A DNA stretch of 64,000 bases from NCBI RefSeq assembly GCF_010729305.1, contig NZ_AP022574.1, forward strand, positions 3,100,001-3,164,000. The letters run 5' to 3'. Shown piece by piece: positions 8,592 to 16,666 of the stretch; the first letter of the stretch is position 1, and each line of letters opens with the position of its first letter. This DNA is from Mycolicibacterium psychrotolerans (GTDB lineage: Bacteria > Actinomycetota > Actinomycetes > Mycobacteriales > Mycobacteriaceae). Below the pieces are notes generated by a model. The model was not told the DNA's origin. It saw nothing but the letters and a program-made list of their open reading frames with translations, and did no database searches. The position numbers and the translations under genes were made by a program.

Positions 8592-9691
8592 AGGTGATCG
8601 TCGAGTGCGACGGCGGCTCGCGCGGCAACCCCGGCCCGGCCGGATACGGCGCGGTCGTGTGGTCGGCGGATCGCGGTGAGGTGCTGGCCGAGGTCAAAGA
8701 GGCGATCGGGCGCGCCTCGAACAACGTCGCCGAATACCGCGGGCTGATCGCGGGTCTCGAGGCCGCGGCGGACGTAGGTGCCACCGAGGTCGAGGTGTGC
8801 TTGGACTCGAAGCTGGTGGTCGAGCAGATGGCCGGGCGCTGGCGGGTCAAGCACCCCGACCTCGCCCCGCTGTACCAACAGGCCCGTGAGCGCGCGCAGA
8901 CGTTCGAGCGTGTCACCTACACCTGGGTGCCGCGCGCCCGGAACGCCCACGCCGACGCGCTGGCCAACCAGGCGATGGACGCAGCCGCCGGCGTCGAGGA
9001 CGACGATCCTGTGCCGGCCGAAACATCAACGCCCTCAACGCAGGTGGTCACGAATCCGGCGGGCTGGACAGGCGCCCGAGGAGCGCCGACGCGGCTGTTC
9101 CTGCTCCGGCACGGGCAGACGCCACTGTCGGTCGAACGCCGTTACTCCGGGCGCGGCAATCCCGCCCTGACCGATCTGGGCAACCGGCAGGCCGACGCGG
9201 CGGCCCGCTACCTCGGACAATCCGGTGGTATCGACGCCGTGGTGTCCTCGCCGCTGCAACGCGCGCACGACACCGCCAAGGCGGCCGCGAAGGCCCTCGG
9301 TCTCGACGTCGAGATCGACGACGACCTGATCGAGACCGACTTCGGCTCGTGGGAGGGGCTGACGTTCCGCGAGGCGTCCGAACGCGACCCCGAACTGCAC
9401 CTGCGATGGCTGCGCGACACCGCCGTACCGCCTCCTGGCGGAGAGAGCTTCGACGCGGTGGCCTCCCGTGTCGCCCGCGCGCAGCAGCGCATCATCGCCG
9501 AACGCCCCGGCCAGACGGTGCTCGTCGTGTCCCATGTGACGCCGATCAAGACGCTGCTGCGCCTCGCACTCGACGCCGGTTCGACGATCCTGTACCGACT
9601 GCATCTCGACCTGGCCTCGCTGTCGATCGCGGAGTTCTATCCCGACGGCGCGGCCTCGGTGCGACTGGTCAATCAGACGTCCTATTTGTGA
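8588..9691 (+). CDS. Bifunctional RNase H / histidine phosphatase (Rv2228c-like)
   Basis: A 367-residue two-domain protein. Residues 1 to about 140 are a type I RNase H domain with ECDGGSRGNPGPAGYGAVV, NNVAEYRGLIAGLEAA and RNAHADALANQAMD, which supply the acidic residues and late Asp/His for RNA-DNA hybrid cleavage. After a Pro/Thr linker, residues from about 170 form a CobC-like histidine phosphatase with RHGQTPLSVERRYSGRGNPALTDLG and VVSHVTPIKTLLR. In M. tuberculosis both activities have been shown for Rv2228c. The GTG at 8588 overlaps the previous stop (GTGA). The end overlaps the convergent regulator gene by 10 bases. Confidence 0.93.
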   Translation: MKVIVECDGGSRGNPGPAGYGAVVWSADRGEVLAEVKEAIGRASNNVAEYRGLIAGLEAAADVGATEVEVCLDSKLVVEQMAGRWRVKHPDLAPLYQQARERAQTFERVTYTWVPRARNAHADALANQAMDAAAGVEDDDPVPAETSTPSTQVVTNPAGWTGARGAPTRLFLLRHGQTPLSVERRYSGRGNPALTDLGNRQADAAARYLGQSGGIDAVVSSPLQRAHDTAKAAAKALGLDVEIDDDLIETDFGSWEGLTFREASERDPELHLRWLRDTAVPPPGGESFDAVASRVARAQQRIIAERPGQTVLVVSHVTPIKTLLRLALDAGSTILYRLHLDLASLSIAEFYPDGAASVRLVNQTSYL

Positions 9692-10266
9692 TCGGTGTGC
9701 AGGTGCACGCGTTCGCCGTGCACGCCGAACAGCGCGATCGCCTCGACCGGGCCGTCGACGACCCCGAACCAGTGTGGCGTCCACGTCGAGAACTCCACGG
9801 CCTCACCGGGTTTGATGGTGAAGTCACGCTCACCCAGCATCAGCCGCATCCTGCCCGACAGCACGTACATCCAGTCGTGGCCCTCGTGGACGGGCAACTG
9901 CGGCGGCGGTGTGCGCCGGCGGGCGCTGACGCGGATCTTGTAGGCGTGTAACCCGCCCGCCGGGCCCTGACCGGTCAACGGCCAGAACGTGATCTGGTTA
10001 CGGGTGTGCGCGCCGCCGCGGACCCGCGGGTCCTCCACCTCCGGGGCGCGCAGCAGTTCGTCGGCACTCACCGACAGGGCGGCGGCCAGCCGGGGGAGAT
10101 GGTCGAGGGCCAGCCGCCGCTTGCCCGATTCCAGCCGGCTCAGCGTGGACACATCGATGTTGGATCGGCTCGCCACATCATCGAGCGTCATGCCGCGCTG
10201 CAGCCGCAGTTCCCGTAGTCGGCGCCGCACCCGGGCGTCGACACCGTCGTCGTCATTTGCCTGCAT
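9682..10266 (-). CDS. XRE-family transcriptional regulator with cupin domain
   Basis: A 194-residue regulator. The N-terminal helix-turn-helix spans about residues 10-70 (RLRELRLQRGMTLDDVASRSNIDVSTLSRLESGKRRL). A C-terminal cupin beta barrel follows (HEGHDWMYVLSGRMRLMLGE ... GEAVEFSTWTPHWFG). Proteins of this architecture usually sense a small ligand and control the adjacent operon. It is divergent from the FAD oxidoreductase-methyltransferase pair with a 47-base gap. A 6-bp inverted repeat overlaps its own start codon, which suggests autoregulation. ATG at 10266 is chosen; an ATG at 10284 would add six residues. Confidence 0.88.
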   Translation of the reverse strand: MQANDDDGVDARVRRRLRELRLQRGMTLDDVASRSNIDVSTLSRLESGKRRLALDHLPRLAAALSVSADELLRAPEVEDPRVRGGAHTRNQITFWPLTGQGPAGGLHAYKIRVSARRRTPPPQLPVHEGHDWMYVLSGRMRLMLGERDFTIKPGEAVEFSTWTPHWFGVVDGPVEAIALFGVHGERVHLHTDHK

Positions 10267-10280
10267 GGCAAACAAGCTTG
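10256..10280. promoter_or_regulatory. Candidate operator for the cupin-XRE regulator
   Basis: TTTGCC (10256-10261) and GGCAAA (10267-10272) form a perfect 6-bp inverted repeat with a 5-base centre covering the regulator's ATG. The self-complementary CAAGCTTG follows at 10273-10280. Both lie in the short divergent gap, where a repressor could block both genes. This is a sequence-based inference. Confidence 0.4.
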
Positions 10281-10313
10281 GCATGTCGGTGTGGGGGCGA
10301 GCAAGGTGGTGGT

Positions 10314-11231
10314 ATGAGTGAGCGATGGGATTGCGTGGTCGTCGGTGGTGGAGCCGCGGGACTGAGTGCGGCGCTGGTGCTGGGCCGAGCGCGGAAGCGG
10401 ACACTGGTCGTCGACGCCGGTGCGCAGAGCAACAGGGCCGCGCACGGCATCGGCGGCCTTCTCGGTTTCGACGGTGTTCAGCCGGCGGAGCTCTATGCCC
10501 GAGGCCGCGACGAACTGGCGCGCTATCAGTCGGTCCAGGTGCGCGACGGCGAGGTAGCCGACGTCACCGCGCACGAGGGTGGATTCACGATCGCGATGTC
10601 GGACGGCGGATCCGAGCGCACCCGTAGGGTGCTGCTCGCGACGGGCATGCGGTATCAAGCCCCAGCCGTGCCGGGCCTCGACGCGTTCTGGGGCCGTTCG
10701 GTGTTCCACTGCCCGTTCTGCCACGGCTGGGAGGTGCGCGATCAGCCTTTGGCGGTCCTCGCGGCGGGGGAGCGGGGTGTGCACATGGCGTCGCTGTTGA
10801 GCGGGTGGAGTAAGGACGTGGTGCTGCTGACCGACGGTCCCGCCGGCCTGGCCGACGCGGACCGTAAGCACCTTGCCGCGGCCGGGATTCCGGTGGACGA
10901 GCGTGGGGTTGCGGGCGTGTCGGGCGCTGACGGAGAACTGGAGGCAGTGGTGTTCGCCGATGGGACCAGCCTGGCCCGCCGAGGGTTGCTGGTGGCAGGC
11001 ACGTTGCATCAACGCACCGGACTGGCTCGGGCACTGGGCGTGGCGTTCGCCGCGCCGGGACCCGTTTCCGCCGAGGCGATCTCGGTGGATGCGCTGTGGC
11101 GCACTTCGGTGCCAGGAGTGTATGCCGCGGGCGATGTGTGTGCGCAGATGCCGCAGGTGGCTGCGGCCATCGCGGCGGGTTCGGGCGCCGCGGTGTCGAT
11201 TGTCGGAAGTCTGACGGAGGAGGATCGGTGA
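10314..11231 (+). CDS. FAD/NAD(P)-dependent oxidoreductase, thioredoxin-reductase-like
   Basis: A 305-residue flavoprotein. The first Rossmann motif is CVVVGGGAAGLSAALVLGRA. A redox-active dicysteine HCPFCHGWE (Cys133, Cys136) is placed as in thioredoxin reductases. The C-terminal FAD motif is VYAAGDVCAQMPQVAAAIAAGSGAA. The second NAD(P) site (VLAAGERGVHMASLL) departs from the usual GxGxxG form, so the electron donor is uncertain; some relatives are ferredoxin-linked or are NADPH-independent oxidases. No thioredoxin gene adjoins it. It overlaps the methyltransferase by GTGA and is divergent from the cupin-XRE regulator, so the three probably form one detoxification or redox response unit. Confidence 0.87.
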   Translation: MSERWDCVVVGGGAAGLSAALVLGRARKRTLVVDAGAQSNRAAHGIGGLLGFDGVQPAELYARGRDELARYQSVQVRDGEVADVTAHEGGFTIAMSDGGSERTRRVLLATGMRYQAPAVPGLDAFWGRSVFHCPFCHGWEVRDQPLAVLAAGERGVHMASLLSGWSKDVVLLTDGPAGLADADRKHLAAAGIPVDERGVAGVSGADGELEAVVFADGTSLARRGLLVAGTLHQRTGLARALGVAFAAPGPVSAEAISVDALWRTSVPGVYAAGDVCAQMPQVAAAIAAGSGAAVSIVGSLTEEDR

Positions 11232-11857
11232 CGGAATCGGAGAAGGCGCACTGGGAAGCCAGATACGCCGAACGGGAACGGATCTGGAGCGGCCGGGTGA
11301 ATCCGTGGCTGGCCGAGGTGGCGGGTGCGCTACCGCCCGGCCGGGCGTTGGATCTCGGCTGCGGCGAGGGTGCCGACGTGCTGTGGCTCGCCGAAAGTGG
11401 TTGGCGCGCTGTCGGAGTGGACATCTCCGATACCGCGCTGGCGCGCGCGGGTGCCGAGGCCGACCGTCGTGGCGTCACCGACCGGGTGAACTTCCGACAG
11501 ATCAATCTGTCCGACCAGTTCCCCGACGGTACGTTCGACCTGGTGTCGGCTCAGTTCCTGCAGTCGCTGGTGCGGTTGGACCGTGAGAGCATGTTCACCG
11601 CCGCGGCCCGCGCCGTCGCGCCGGGCGGCATCCTGCTGATCGTCGACCACGGCGCCGCGCCGCCGTGGGCGCCGCCGCACATCCACGACCACGTGTTCCC
11701 GACCATCGACGAGGTCCTCGCGGGGATCGACCTCGAGCCGGGGCAGTGGGAACGGCTGCGAGCCGACGCCCTCGAACGTGACGCGGTCGGTCCTGACGGT
11801 CAACAGGCGGTGCTGATCGACAACGTCATCGTGCTGCGACGCGCGGCTTCGGGCTGA
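11228..11857 (+). CDS. Class I SAM-dependent methyltransferase
   Basis: A 209-residue Rossmann-fold methyltransferase. Motif I is ALDLGCGEGADVLWLAESGW, motif II is VGVDISDTALARA, and a motif IV-like segment is FDLVSAQFLQSL. The N-terminus (HWEARYAERERIWSGRVNPWLAE) resembles the TehB/thiopurine-type group that acts on small toxic molecules. The GTG at 11228 overlaps the oxidoreductase stop. With that partner and the cupin-XRE regulator it looks like a xenobiotic or metalloid-type response pair, but the substrate cannot be read from sequence. Confidence 0.85.
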   Translation: MTESEKAHWEARYAERERIWSGRVNPWLAEVAGALPPGRALDLGCGEGADVLWLAESGWRAVGVDISDTALARAGAEADRRGVTDRVNFRQINLSDQFPDGTFDLVSAQFLQSLVRLDRESMFTAAARAVAPGGILLIVDHGAAPPWAPPHIHDHVFPTIDEVLAGIDLEPGQWERLRADALERDAVGPDGQQAVLIDNVIVLRRAASG

Positions 11858-11861
11858 CGTT

Positions 11862-12227
11862 CTATGTTCGGCGGTCGAGGACGACGAGGCCGGGACCGGT
11901 GAGATCGGCCAGCGCGTCGGGCCGACGGGCCATCGCCATGAGCAGAGCCTCGCCGGTGCCGCGGACTTCGGGGCCTTGCCCGACCGCCCAATCGATGTCG
12001 GTGGCGATCCTTCGCACCCCGCGGGTGTGCCAGGCGCCGCCGATGAGCGGAGCTACTCGCGCGAAGTCCAATGCCACCACCAGGCGGTCGGCCGGGATCG
12101 TTCGCGGGAGGCTGAGGGTCCGGCGAATGTCTTGCTGATGAATCATGCACTCGGTCAAGGCAATCCGAGCGCCGAAGCCGGATCCGACGCCGCGGGGTTC
12201 GTCGGTCGCCAAATTTGTAGCGCGCAT
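11862..12227 (-). pseudogene. Truncated mycothiol-dependent maleylpyruvate isomerase-like gene (C-terminal part)
   Basis: This frame encodes 121 residues matching only the C-terminal half of the MDMPI/DinB-like family common in mycobacteria. The matching segments are LTECMIHQQDIRRTLSLPRTIPA (family pattern VHxxDIRxPLG), an ATDIDW motif, and the end GTGEALLMAMARRPDALADLTGPG. The N-terminal helical half with the metal-binding histidine is missing, and no matching sequence lies upstream. Instead the promoter of a DUF222/HNH gene begins about 40 bases away. The likely history is truncation when that gene arrived. An ATG at 12227 would allow a short product, so residual translation is possible. 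Confidence 0.65.
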
Positions 12228-12264
12228 CGGGGTTCACGGTCGCATACCTGTCGGTGGGGGGTTG

Positions 12265-12270
12265 TAGTGT
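12265..12270 (+). promoter_or_regulatory. -10 box of the DUF222/HNH gene
   Basis: TAGTGT lies seven bases before the ATG at 12278, so transcription would begin at or next to the start codon (leaderless mRNA). No ribosome site is visible, which agrees. Confidence 0.45.
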
Positions 12271-12277
12271 CGGTGAC

Positions 12278-13558
12278 ATGTTCGAACACACGTTCGAGAT
12301 TGACGCGACGGTCTCGGAGGCCGAGCTGCGCGAAGTCGTGGCGCACTGCGAACGCCTGAAGGCTTCCGCAGCGGCGGCCCAAGCCCGGGCCACGGCGCTG
12401 TGGGCGGCCAAGCGGCGCGCCACCGAGAACGCCGCCGGCATTCCGGCCCGCAAACGGGGTCGCGGGTTGGCCTCGGAGATCGCGTTGGCGCGGCTGGACG
12501 CGCCGGTCAACGGCAACACCCACCTCGGGATGGCCAATGCTCTGGTCCACGAAATGCCGCACACCCTCGCCGCGTTGGAGGCCGGGGTGCTCACCGAGTA
12601 CCGGGCCACCCTGATCGTCAAAGCCTCGGCCTGCCTGACCGTGGAAGACCGGCGCGCGTTGGATGCCGAACTGTGCGCTGATCAGCAAGCTCTGGTGGGG
12701 TTGGGGAATGCGCGGATCGAGGCCGCCGCCGCCGCGATCGCCGCCCGCCTCGACGCCGCCGCAGTGGTAGAGCGCAAGAACCGGGCCGCCCAGAGCGCCG
12801 GAGCCTGGACCCGCTGCGCCCCCAACGGGATGGTGTACCTGACCTTCCTGATGCCGCTGTCTCGGGGCGTCGGCGTCTACGCGGCGCTCAAGCGGGAGGC
12901 CGACGCCACCGGCGACGGGCGGCCGCGGGGGCAGGTCATGACCGACACCCTCTATGAGCGGGTCACCGGACGGCCCGCCGACAAGCCCGCCCCGATCGCG
13001 CTGAACCTGGTGCTCGCCGACACCACGCTGTTCGGGGAGGACGACGCCCCGGGCTGGATCCAGGGCTACGGCCCCGTCCCGGCGGTGGTGGTGCGCGACC
13101 TGGTCTCCGACGCCGTCACCGACGAGGACGCGAAAGCCACGCTGCGCCGGCTCTACCGGCACCCCACCAGCGGGCAACTGGTCGCGATGGAATCCAAGGC
13201 GCGGATCTTCCCGAAAGGGTTGGCGGCGTTCATCGGGCTGCGCGATCAAACCTGCCGCACCCCCTACTGCAACGCCCCGATCCGCCACCACGACCACGCC
13301 ACCCCCCACCACAAAGGCGGGCCGACCAGCGCGGGCAACGGGGCAGGATCCTGCGAAGCCTGCAACTACACCAAAGAAGCCCCCGGCTGGACCGTCCGAA
13401 CTCACGACAGCGATGGCCGGCACACCGCCGAATACACCACCCCGACCGGGGCGACCTACCACTCGACCGCACCACCACTACCCGGACCCACACGACGACA
13501 CAGCGTGATCGAGGGCAGGCTGAGCATCGACATCGTCGAGCTGAAACGGACTGCCTAA
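12278..13558 (+). CDS. DUF222 / HNH endonuclease domain protein (13E12 family)
   Basis: A 426-residue member of the actinobacterial DUF222-HNH family, to which the M. tuberculosis REP13E12 proteins belong. The N-terminal two thirds are the helical DUF222 domain (EAELREVVAHCERLKA onward). The C-terminal HNH nuclease has CRTPYCNAPIRHHDHATPHHKGGPTSAGN ... CEACN, with the paired cysteines and histidines intact. These genes occur in many scattered copies and behave like mobile repetitive units, though no transposition enzyme is known. The ATG at 12278 follows a close -10 box. It lies beside a truncated isomerase gene and overlaps the convergent VOC gene by 4 bases. Confidence 0.88.
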   Translation: MFEHTFEIDATVSEAELREVVAHCERLKASAAAAQARATALWAAKRRATENAAGIPARKRGRGLASEIALARLDAPVNGNTHLGMANALVHEMPHTLAALEAGVLTEYRATLIVKASACLTVEDRRALDAELCADQQALVGLGNARIEAAAAAIAARLDAAAVVERKNRAAQSAGAWTRCAPNGMVYLTFLMPLSRGVGVYAALKREADATGDGRPRGQVMTDTLYERVTGRPADKPAPIALNLVLADTTLFGEDDAPGWIQGYGPVPAVVVRDLVSDAVTDEDAKATLRRLYRHPTSGQLVAMESKARIFPKGLAAFIGLRDQTCRTPYCNAPIRHHDHATPHHKGGPTSAGNGAGSCEACNYTKEAPGWTVRTHDSDGRHTAEYTTPTGATYHSTAPPLPGPTRRHSVIEGRLSIDIVELKRTA

Positions 13559-13974
13559 GAAGCGAGCTGGGTGAGCCGGACGCTGTTGCCGGACGGGTCG
13601 CGGAACCCGCAGTCGATGCCGTAGGGCATCTCGTGGGGCTCTTCGGTGAACTCGACGCCGCGCGACCGCAGTGCCTCGTAACTGGCGTGGCAGTCGTCGG
13701 TGGTGAGGAACACGGTGCCGGCGAATCCCTTGGCGGTGAGATCGAGCACCTGGGTACGGGTCGGCTCATCCATCACCGGCTGGCCCGGCACCGCCATCAA
13801 CACGACGGAGACGTCGTCCTGACCGGGCGGCCCGACCGTCAACCAGCGGAAGAGCCCGTCCACATCGGGCAGCGAAACGTCCTGGCGCACCTCCATTCCC
13901 ACCTTCTCGGTCCAGAACTTCAGCGCGACTTCTTGATCGTGCACCCACAGGTGAACGCTTGCGATCCTGATCAT
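13555..13974 (-). CDS. VOC (glyoxalase/bleomycin resistance) superfamily protein
   Basis: A 139-residue two-module betaalphabetabetabeta protein with IRIASVHLWVHDQEVALKFWTEKVGMEV at the start and a C-terminal YGIDCGFRDPSGNSVRLTQ with the late metal-ligand region. These proteins bind metal and act as lyases, dioxygenases or binding proteins; the substrate here is unknown. The ATG at 13974 overlaps the AraC stop as ATGA, so the two genes are coupled, and the regulator presumably controls or senses the same compound. There is no signal peptide. Confidence 0.87.
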   Translation of the reverse strand: MIRIASVHLWVHDQEVALKFWTEKVGMEVRQDVSLPDVDGLFRWLTVGPPGQDDVSVVLMAVPGQPVMDEPTRTQVLDLTAKGFAGTVFLTTDDCHASYEALRSRGVEFTEEPHEMPYGIDCGFRDPSGNSVRLTQLAS

Positions 13975-14450
13975 GGACCCGACGCTACGGGTGGCTCGAT
14001 CGCGCCGTCTTCTCCCGATGTGCTGTCTCTGACGCGGCTGACTGCGCGGGGCCGGGTGTCGCGGCCGAGGATGCAGCTGGGAATACGCGCATGCACGGCT
14101 GCAGGCGGCATGGCGGCCCGGTAGGCGGCCGGCGGACACCCGTAGGCGCGGGCAAAGCTCGTCGTGAACGAGCCCACGCTCGTCAGCCCGACCATCATGC
14201 AGATCTCGGCGACCAGGCGGTCGGTGTGGCGCAGCAGCGAGGCCGCCCGCTCCAGCCGCCGCGTCTGCAGGTAGGCCCGCGGGGATTCCCCGAACGTCGC
14301 CGTGAAGGTCCGGCTGAAATGCGCCCGCGACAACCCGGCGGCGGCCGCCAGGTCATCGACGGTGATCGGCTCGGCGTACCGCGCGTCCACCAGATCTTTC
14401 GCGCGCATCAGGTGCCGGGCCGGTCGAACCTGCGTCATGCCCTCGAGCAT
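13971..14450 (-). CDS. AraC-family transcriptional regulator (short)
   Basis: A 159-residue protein containing the double helix-turn-helix of AraC regulators near its N-terminus (ITVDDLAAAAGLSRAHFSRTFTATFGESPRAYLQTRRLERAASLL ... VGLTSVGSFTTSFARAYGCPPAAYR), followed by a low-complexity tail. It lacks an N-terminal sensor domain, like the small SoxS/MarA-type members. It is translationally coupled to the VOC gene. The ATG at 14450 is used; the ATG at 14438 is an alternative. rnpB starts about 40 bases away on the opposite strand. Confidence 0.87.
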   Translation of the reverse strand: MLEGMTQVRPARHLMRAKDLVDARYAEPITVDDLAAAAGLSRAHFSRTFTATFGESPRAYLQTRRLERAASLLRHTDRLVAEICMMVGLTSVGSFTTSFARAYGCPPAAYRAAMPPAAVHARIPSCILGRDTRPRAVSRVRDSTSGEDGAIEPPVASGP

Positions 14451-14489
14451 TCGTTACCGGAATCCGCGTCGCAAGCATTACGTTGTTGG

Positions 14490-14913
<424 letters not shown>

Positions 14914-14914
14914 G

Positions 14915-14947
14915 CAAACCCCCTGACCTGCAAGTTCAGGGGGTTTG
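14915..14947. terminator. Bidirectional hairpin between rnpB and int
   Basis: CAAACCCCCTGA (14915-14926) and TCAGGGGGTTTG (14936-14947) form a perfect 12-bp stem with a 9-base loop. On the plus strand it ends rnpB and is followed by CCCCGTTTT. On the minus strand it covers the int stop codon (14936-14938) and protects rnpB from antisense readthrough. Confidence 0.75.
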
Positions 14948-16096
14948 CCCCGTTTTCGTCCGCAGTGCGTCCGCAGTAGTTCCGAGCACCGAGTCGATGG
15001 CGTCCCGCGTCCGGTCGTCAGAATCCGGCCACAGGTGGCTGTAGGTGTCGAGCGTCTCGACGGCGCTGGCGTGCCCGAGGCGGGACTGAACCGTCTTCAC
15101 CGACTCGCCGTGCCGGATCAACAGGCTGGCGTAGTAGTGGCGCAGCGCGTGGAACCCGGTGCCCGTCGGCAAACCCGCTGTCTTCACCGCCGGACGCCAC
15201 TTGTGCCCGAACGTCTGCCGGGTGATCGGCTTGCCCGCCAGGGTGAAGATCAGGCCGTCCGGCTCGGCGGGAAACGCCGCCAGGTGCGCCGCCAGCGCGT
15301 CCACGACCACCTGGGGCAGCGGGATGGTGCGGTTACTCGCGGCTGTCTTGGGCGGGCCGAACGTCGGCGCTTGCTTCGGCACCGTGACGAGTTGGCGGTC
15401 CACCACTGCCAGGCGCTCAAGGAACCGCACCCGGTCAACGGTCAAGCCGAAACACTCGCCCTGACGCATCCCGGTGCCCGCCGCGAGGGTGACCAGTGCG
15501 CGCAACTCGGCGGGCACGGCATCGCGCACCGCGTTCACCTGCTCGGTCGTCAGCGGCACCACCTGGGCGCGCTGGACCTTGGGCAGTTTCGTGCCGTCGC
15601 ACGGGTTGGCCGCGATGCGCCGGTCACGGATCGCCGATTTCATCACGGTGGAGACCAGGCCGTGGACAACGCCGACGGTCGCCGGGGCCAGGTAATCGAG
15701 GCTCTTGACCCACGCCTGCACGTCGCTCGGGAGGATCGACGACAGTTGCCGGTCACCGAGCGTCGGGTAGGCGTGGCGGCGGAGCATGGTCTCGACGTGC
15801 GCGCGGGAGCTGGGCCGCTGCACATGTATTTCGCGCCACCGCTCGGCGTAGTCGCGGAACGTCACCTGCCCGGCCTTCGGATCGACGTACTGCCCGGTGA
15901 CGACCGAGGCGGTGACCTCATCGAGCCAGCGTTGCGCGTCGGTCTTGCGGGCGAACCCCTTCGCGTGTTCCTTGCCGTCAGGGGCGACATATCTTGCACG
16001 CCAACGCTTTCCCTTGCCATCGGCGGCGGTGGGCATGCCGTCGGCCTTGCGCCAGCGGTCCTCAACCCCGGCGCGGCGGTTGCGTGTCTGGGCCAT
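14936..16096 (-). CDS. int: Tyrosine site-specific integrase
   Basis: A 386-residue phage-type integrase with three domains: an N-terminal arm-binding AP2-like region (WRARYVAPDGKEHAKGFARKTDAQRWLDEV), a SAM-like core-binding domain (FRDYAERW ... LDYLAPATVGVVHGLVSTVM), and a catalytic domain. The catalytic residues visible are Arg in GTGMRQGECFGL, His-x-x-Arg in GFHALRHYYASLLI, His in RLGHASAVETLDTYSHLW, and the Tyr nucleophile in DTYSHL. It reads toward attL, as is usual. The start ATG at 16096 shares one base with the repressor stop (TGATG), so repressor and integrase are made from one minus-strand transcript. Confidence 0.95.
   Translation of the reverse strand: MAQTRNRRAGVEDRWRKADGMPTAADGKGKRWRARYVAPDGKEHAKGFARKTDAQRWLDEVTASVVTGQYVDPKAGQVTFRDYAERWREIHVQRPSSRAHVETMLRRHAYPTLGDRQLSSILPSDVQAWVKSLDYLAPATVGVVHGLVSTVMKSAIRDRRIAANPCDGTKLPKVQRAQVVPLTTEQVNAVRDAVPAELRALVTLAAGTGMRQGECFGLTVDRVRFLERLAVVDRQLVTVPKQAPTFGPPKTAASNRTIPLPQVVVDALAAHLAAFPAEPDGLIFTLAGKPITRQTFGHKWRPAVKTAGLPTGTGFHALRHYYASLLIRHGESVKTVQSRLGHASAVETLDTYSHLWPDSDDRTRDAIDSVLGTTADALRTKTGQTP
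14957..14976 (+). repeat. Left arm-type repeat pair (integrase binding)
   Basis: Two copies of CGTCCGCAG (14957-14965 and 14968-14976) separated by two bases, located about 46 bases inside attL and within the 3' end of int. The same pair, with the same 11-bp period and orientation, occurs inside attR. Such paired short repeats are typical arm sites bound by the N-terminal domain of tyrosine integrases. Confidence 0.65.
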
Positions 16097-16575
16097 CAGA
16101 TCGTCCCCTCGGCCTCGGTGCGGGCGGTGCTGATCAGGTCGTCGAGATCGACCTCGTTGACCCCGGCGAACGATGTCAGCCGTAGCGAGTTCCGGCCCTG
16201 CGGTTCTGCGTCGAGCAGTGCGTCGAGCCGGTGACGGGCGCGGACCCATTCGCGCACTGCCGCGTCCAGCGCGCCGTTAGCCATCATCATGTCGCGGGCC
16301 GCGTTGAGCACCTCCACGGCGTCGGGGGCCAGGTCGTCGTCACTGAGCAGGTCGCTGGTCGTGACCCCCAACGCCTGCGCCGCAGCGGCCAGTTCGTCCA
16401 CCGTGATCGGTCGCTTGCCACCCTCCAGGCGCGTCGCCGTGACCGTTCCGAACTCCCGACCGAGGCGCAGCGAGATTTGCGCCGCTAGCTCGCGCTGGCT
16501 CAACCCGGCGGCGGTGCGGAGCTGGGCGACCCGCTGGCCTACTCGTTGGTTGACGTTGGCTGCGTTGTTCTCCAT
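16096..16575 (-). CDS. XRE-family repressor of the integrated element
   Basis: A 159-residue protein with an N-terminal helix-turn-helix (RVAQLRTAAGLSQRELAAQISLRLGREFGTVTATRLEGGKRPITVDELAAAAQAL) and a helical C-terminal part without a recognisable peptidase site. Its position, upstream of int and divergent from the excisionase-like gene, is that of an immunity or master repressor. In satellites such repressors are released by a helper-phage protein rather than by RecA cleavage, and the absence of a LexA-like peptidase domain fits that. Start ATG at 16575. Confidence 0.85.
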   Translation of the reverse strand: MENNAANVNQRVGQRVAQLRTAAGLSQRELAAQISLRLGREFGTVTATRLEGGKRPITVDELAAAAQALGVTTSDLLSDDDLAPDAVEVLNAARDMMMANGALDAAVREWVRARHRLDALLDAEPQGRNSLRLTSFAGVNEVDLDDLISTARTEAEGTI

Positions 16576-16594
16576 GTGAACATCATGGATCTAC

Positions 16595-16627
16595 TTGACG
16601 TGTATCGCAACTGTCTCTACGGTTGTG
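16595..16627 (+). promoter_or_regulatory. Rightward promoter of the element with overlapping dyad
   Basis: TTGACG (16595-16600) and TACGGT (16618-16623), 17 bases apart, make a good sigma-A promoter for the excisionase-replication genes. An imperfect dyad, CGCAACTGT (16606-16614) / ACGGTTGTG (16619-16627), covers spacer and -10 and is a candidate repressor operator. The minus strand over the same bases offers TTGCGA and CATGAT for the repressor. Confidence 0.5.
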
Positions 16628-16666
16628 CTCACGAAGAACATGCTTGTAATTCACGAGGAGAACAAG

